Positions 61,822-64,000 of a stretch of 64,000 nucleotides of DNA are shown piece by piece. Location of the stretch: the NCBI RefSeq assembly GCF_032051675.1, contig NZ_CP116968.1:496001-560000 (forward strand), given 5' to 3'. Source of the DNA: Candidatus Nitrospira neomarina. Its GTDB lineage: Bacteria > Nitrospirota > Nitrospiria > Nitrospirales > UBA8639. Each line of letters opens with the position of its first letter. Within the stretch, counting starts at the first letter, position 1. Both the position numbers and the translations under genes were made by a program. Below the pieces are notes generated by a model. The model ran no database searches, was not told the origin of the DNA, and worked only from the letters and a program-made list of their open reading frames with translations.

Positions 61822-61870
61822 CAGCAGAATCTAATAGCAGAGCGCTGAAAAAATTTCGATTCAATCGTTG

Positions 61871-62669
61871 TTAAATTTTTTCTATGACAACCCTCCGCAA
61901 GAGAGACTCGATGTGGCGTCGGGTGGGGTATGAAGATTGGGAGCCGTACCCGGTCACAGCGTGGGTGGACGCGGCAACCGCAAATGCTGGGGCTTGCTCA
62001 GGGGGTTGATGTTCCAGAATCGCCACACTGAATGCTCCCGCAAATGCATCGCCCGCTCCGGTGGTATCCACCGCCTCGACCTCGGGAGCGGAGATGACAT
62101 ACTGAACGTCCCTTGTGACTATCGCGCATCCCCCTGTTCCCAGTTTTACGCAGACTCCTTTTTCCGTGTTTCATGAGTCTCTTAGCCGCTTCCAAGGCCT
62201 GGTCATGAGTATCTATTGGAATGTTTGTCAATCGCTGAGCCTCGGATTGATTGGGGGTCAAATAGCAGTCGGCTTCCAATAATTCCTCATCCAATCTCTC
62301 CGCCGGTGAAGGATCTAGAACAATGGGCATACCACATTCCTCGGATTGTCGAACCACCTGCTTCACAATTGACAACGGGACTTCCAAATCCACAGACAAT
62401 ACGGATCCGGGTGGTGCCGATTGAATGGCGTATCTGACTAATTCTTCATCCTCTTTGGACCAGATGCCATTGGCATTCGGAGCCAACATCATCCCTTTTC
62501 GTCCGTTGGGTGGAACAATGATGACTGACACACCGGTGGCTTGGTTTTTTATGCTTCGGATGGTGGATACATCGACACCCATTGCCCGCAATGGATGAAG
62601 GGCGATTTCCTGAAGTGAATTGGAGCCTACATGGCCTATGCCTCGATTCCCAGATGGCCCAATGAGCAA
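61871..62669 (-). pseudogene. broken ribokinase-type (PfkB) sugar kinase
   Basis: Two frames. From a TTG at 62669 to about 62150: LRAMGVDVSTIRSIKNQATG, VLDPSPAERLDEELLEADCY, LTPNQSEAQRLTNI. The true frame then continues with GVCVKLGTGGCAIVTRDVQY, and AVDTTGAGDAFAGAFSVAI (the PfkB ATP/catalytic-base motif). The shift is one extra A in the run AAAAA near 62165. The N-terminal 50-60 residues, including the GGKGAN substrate motif, are absent: the remaining part begins right after the hydrolase stop. Truncation makes loss of function likely even if the frameshift is an error. Confidence 0.75.
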
Positions 62670-63524
62670 CTAGACCATTAAAGGCCGGGATGGCACGGTA
62701 CGGTCGAAAAAGTCCAGCAGATGCTTTGTCACGATGTCCGGTTGATCCCACATCAGGAAGTGTCTTGCGTCTTTCACGCGAATCAGTCTCGATTCGTGGA
62801 TATCATTCACCAGCCGTTCCCCGTAATGGATCGGCTGAAATCGATCCTTCACACCCCAGAGGACAAGTGTGGGAATTCTAATACCGGACAGGAGATGAGT
62901 AATCTCCGTCGTCAGATTGGTATTCAGTGCAGCAGCATTTCGTATGAGGGATAGTTTCCCCGTCTCAGTGGTGTAGGGTGCCAACAACCCCTCCAATATG
63001 TTCCGGTTCAGGGATGACGCAAATCCGCGTTTTAAGGCTTGTCGAAGCAATCGCACGGCCAGTGAGGCCGATAGTTTCCGATGCGCTTCAGGGTGTCCGA
63101 ACTGGAGCATCAATTCAATTGGCCAGGAGTCATAACAGACGGTGTTCATGACGATCAGCGCTTCGACTCGTGCGGGGAATAGGGTGGCCATCCTCAACGC
63201 CACCCCGCCACCGATATCATGTCCGATGATTGTGGCCCGAGGAATCCCTAATTGTGTCATCCAGGCGGTGATCATGTGTGCCTGGCAGGCAATGGATCGG
63301 TCAAAACAATCCGCCTTATCACTAAAACCAAATCCGAGTAAATCGGGAATCAGGACGCGACGGGTTCGCGCCAACTCAGAATAGATACCGTGCCACAGGT
63401 AACCCCAGACCGGAATCCCATGAATCAGAATGACCGGGGGACCATCTCCCGCCTCCACATAACTGACAAACCGGTCATTGACCCGGCTGACATTTTGGAG
63501 CCGTTGAAATTCGCGCCAGGTCAT
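62670..63524 (-). CDS. alpha/beta hydrolase, epoxide-hydrolase/haloalkane-dehalogenase-like
   Basis: 284 residues. VILIHGIPVWGYLWH (oxyanion-hole HGxP) near 31, nucleophile elbow IIGHDIGGGVALRMA with Asp as nucleophile near 104, acid in LWGVKDRFQP, His in DARHFLMWDQPD. Asp nucleophile puts it with epoxide hydrolases and haloalkane/haloacetate dehalogenases; the Trp after Asp that binds halide in haloalkane dehalogenases is Ile. Start 63524 overlaps the DehI stop by ATGA, so the two are coupled. Cytosolic. Confidence 0.87.
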   Translation of the reverse strand: MTWREFQRLQNVSRVNDRFVSYVEAGDGPPVILIHGIPVWGYLWHGIYSELARTRRVLIPDLLGFGFSDKADCFDRSIACQAHMITAWMTQLGIPRATIIGHDIGGGVALRMATLFPARVEALIVMNTVCYDSWPIELMLQFGHPEAHRKLSASLAVRLLRQALKRGFASSLNRNILEGLLAPYTTETGKLSLIRNAAALNTNLTTEITHLLSGIRIPTLVLWGVKDRFQPIHYGERLVNDIHESRLIRVKDARHFLMWDQPDIVTKHLLDFFDRTVPSRPLMV

Positions 63525-64000
63525 GTCGATGGTTCCAGGACCGGTGAGGAGAATTCGATGGGAAAGGGAGATCCCTCTAAGTCCTGACGAGATCGCCAAT
63601 CCAGGGATATCAGCACGATATTGATAATCAGGGGTGGCAAAAGTTGGGTAAAATGAGCGGTCGTCTCAAGGAAGTGTGTGCGTTTCCTACCCAGAATCCT
63701 CAACTGATCCTCAGACACAGTCAGTCGAGGAAGCACATGGCTCGCCATCTGTTGAGCCGCTTCCCGCAGTGTTAGCGCGGTTTCCAGGTAAAGAGGGTGG
63801 GTGATCACCGGTTTCAACCGATGCCATACTGAACATAAATATTCCGGCCACAATGCCAGCGTGCGATAATCGCTGTTAATGCCGGGTAAACCCAATGTTC
63901 GTTGGATATCCCGGAAGGTTCTCCGGAGAGTGGCATCGTCGGGGGTTTCGTCGATCATTTCCATGGGATACATGCGAAGGGGAATGCCTCGTGGAACAAG
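63521..64000 (-). CDS. DehI-like halocarboxylic acid dehalogenase family protein (5' end off the window)
   Basis: About 160 residues of the C-terminal part. RRTFRDIQRTLGLPGINSDY then RTLALWPEYLCSVWHRLKPV match the second repeat of DehI-family proteins (typically LGLPxxNxDYRALARWPxYL). The frame stays open to the window edge. DehI enzymes remove halide from 2-haloacids of both configurations, but many relatives have unknown activity. The catalytic Asp could not be placed confidently. It is upstream of and coupled to the hydrolase. Confidence 0.68.
   Translation of the reverse strand, partial: LVPRGIPLRMYPMEMIDETPDDATLRRTFRDIQRTLGLPGINSDYRTLALWPEYLCSVWHRLKPVITHPLYLETALTLREAAQQMASHVLPRLTVSEDQLRILGRKRTHFLETTAHFTQLLPPLIINIVLISLDWRSRQDLEGSPFPIEFSSPVLEPST

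Overview
The window comes from a Gram-negative bacterium of middling GC. The mix of genes (group 2 Mrp antiporter, baeRF7-like protein, DUF2254, DUF2238, large AsmA protein, clade 2 catalase, many small exported stress-type proteins) looks most like Nitrospirota, probably a Nitrospira-like lineage. That is an inference from gene content only; there is no rRNA or phylogenetic marker here. No tRNA, rRNA, CRISPR array, complete insertion sequence or phage module was seen.

Layout. 1-4.3 kb: FMN reductase (cut by the left edge), a cyclase-family protein that lacks some metal ligands, an AI-2E type exporter and a DUF2254 membrane protein. 4.6-7.3 kb: a run of small stress-type genes (double PRC-barrel protein, DUF3618-tail protein, small lipoprotein, an 8-Cys metallothionein of only 52 residues, an exported OB-like protein, DUF1328 protein). 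7.5-11.9 kb: a decayed response-regulator gene, then ku-ligD (non-homologous end joining) and a Lys/Ala-rich basic protein facing them. 12.5-18.2 kb: a complete mrpA(B)CDEFG cation/proton antiporter operon with higher GC than its surroundings. 18.2-24.6 kb, mostly minus strand: a truncated glycosidase relic ending at a fold-back hairpin, an exported OB-like protein, a K+-channel-like protein with a non-standard filter, a YihY/BrkB protein, a three-gene envelope operon (coiled-coil/apolipoprotein-like, Holin-X-like, DUF3618) and a baeRF7-like protein. 24.8-31.2 kb: a 1321-residue AsmA protein, BON lipoprotein, exported three-module OB-like protein and a coiled-coil exported protein. 31.7-37.2 kb: a HAD phosphatase fused to a HerA-like ATPase, KatE catalase, and divergently AhpC peroxiredoxin plus a VOC protein. 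37.6-45.9 kb: FG-GAP/VCBS repeat protein, FDH-like alcohol dehydrogenase, SRPBCC protein, GH13 glucosidase divergent from a glycogen-debranching enzyme. 46.2-55.3 kb: DUF2231, two SDRs, thioredoxin-reductase-like enzyme, a Gly/Thr/Ser repeat protein, tandem DUF2238 proteins and a putative outer-membrane barrel. 55.4-64 kb: a chimeric gene relic, a pyruvate-oxidase-like TPP enzyme, a rhodopsin-transducer-like protein with a coupled small gene, a Gfo/Idh/MocA oxidoreductase, PRC-barrel proteins, a broken sugar kinase, and a coupled alpha/beta hydrolase-DehI pair running off the right edge.

Taken together this reads as a general-stress island: peroxide removal (KatE, AhpC), DNA double-strand break repair (Ku, LigD), cation/pH homeostasis (Mrp), metal buffering (metallothionein), envelope maintenance (AsmA, DUF3618/holin, BON, PRC, DUF1328) and reserve polysaccharide use (GH13, GDE). 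Two things stand out: no intact transcription regulator was found in 64 kb, and at least five genes are relics (receiver domain, glycosidase, sterol-desaturase-like, enolase/FAD-oxidase chimera, sugar kinase), so the region is both additive and decaying.
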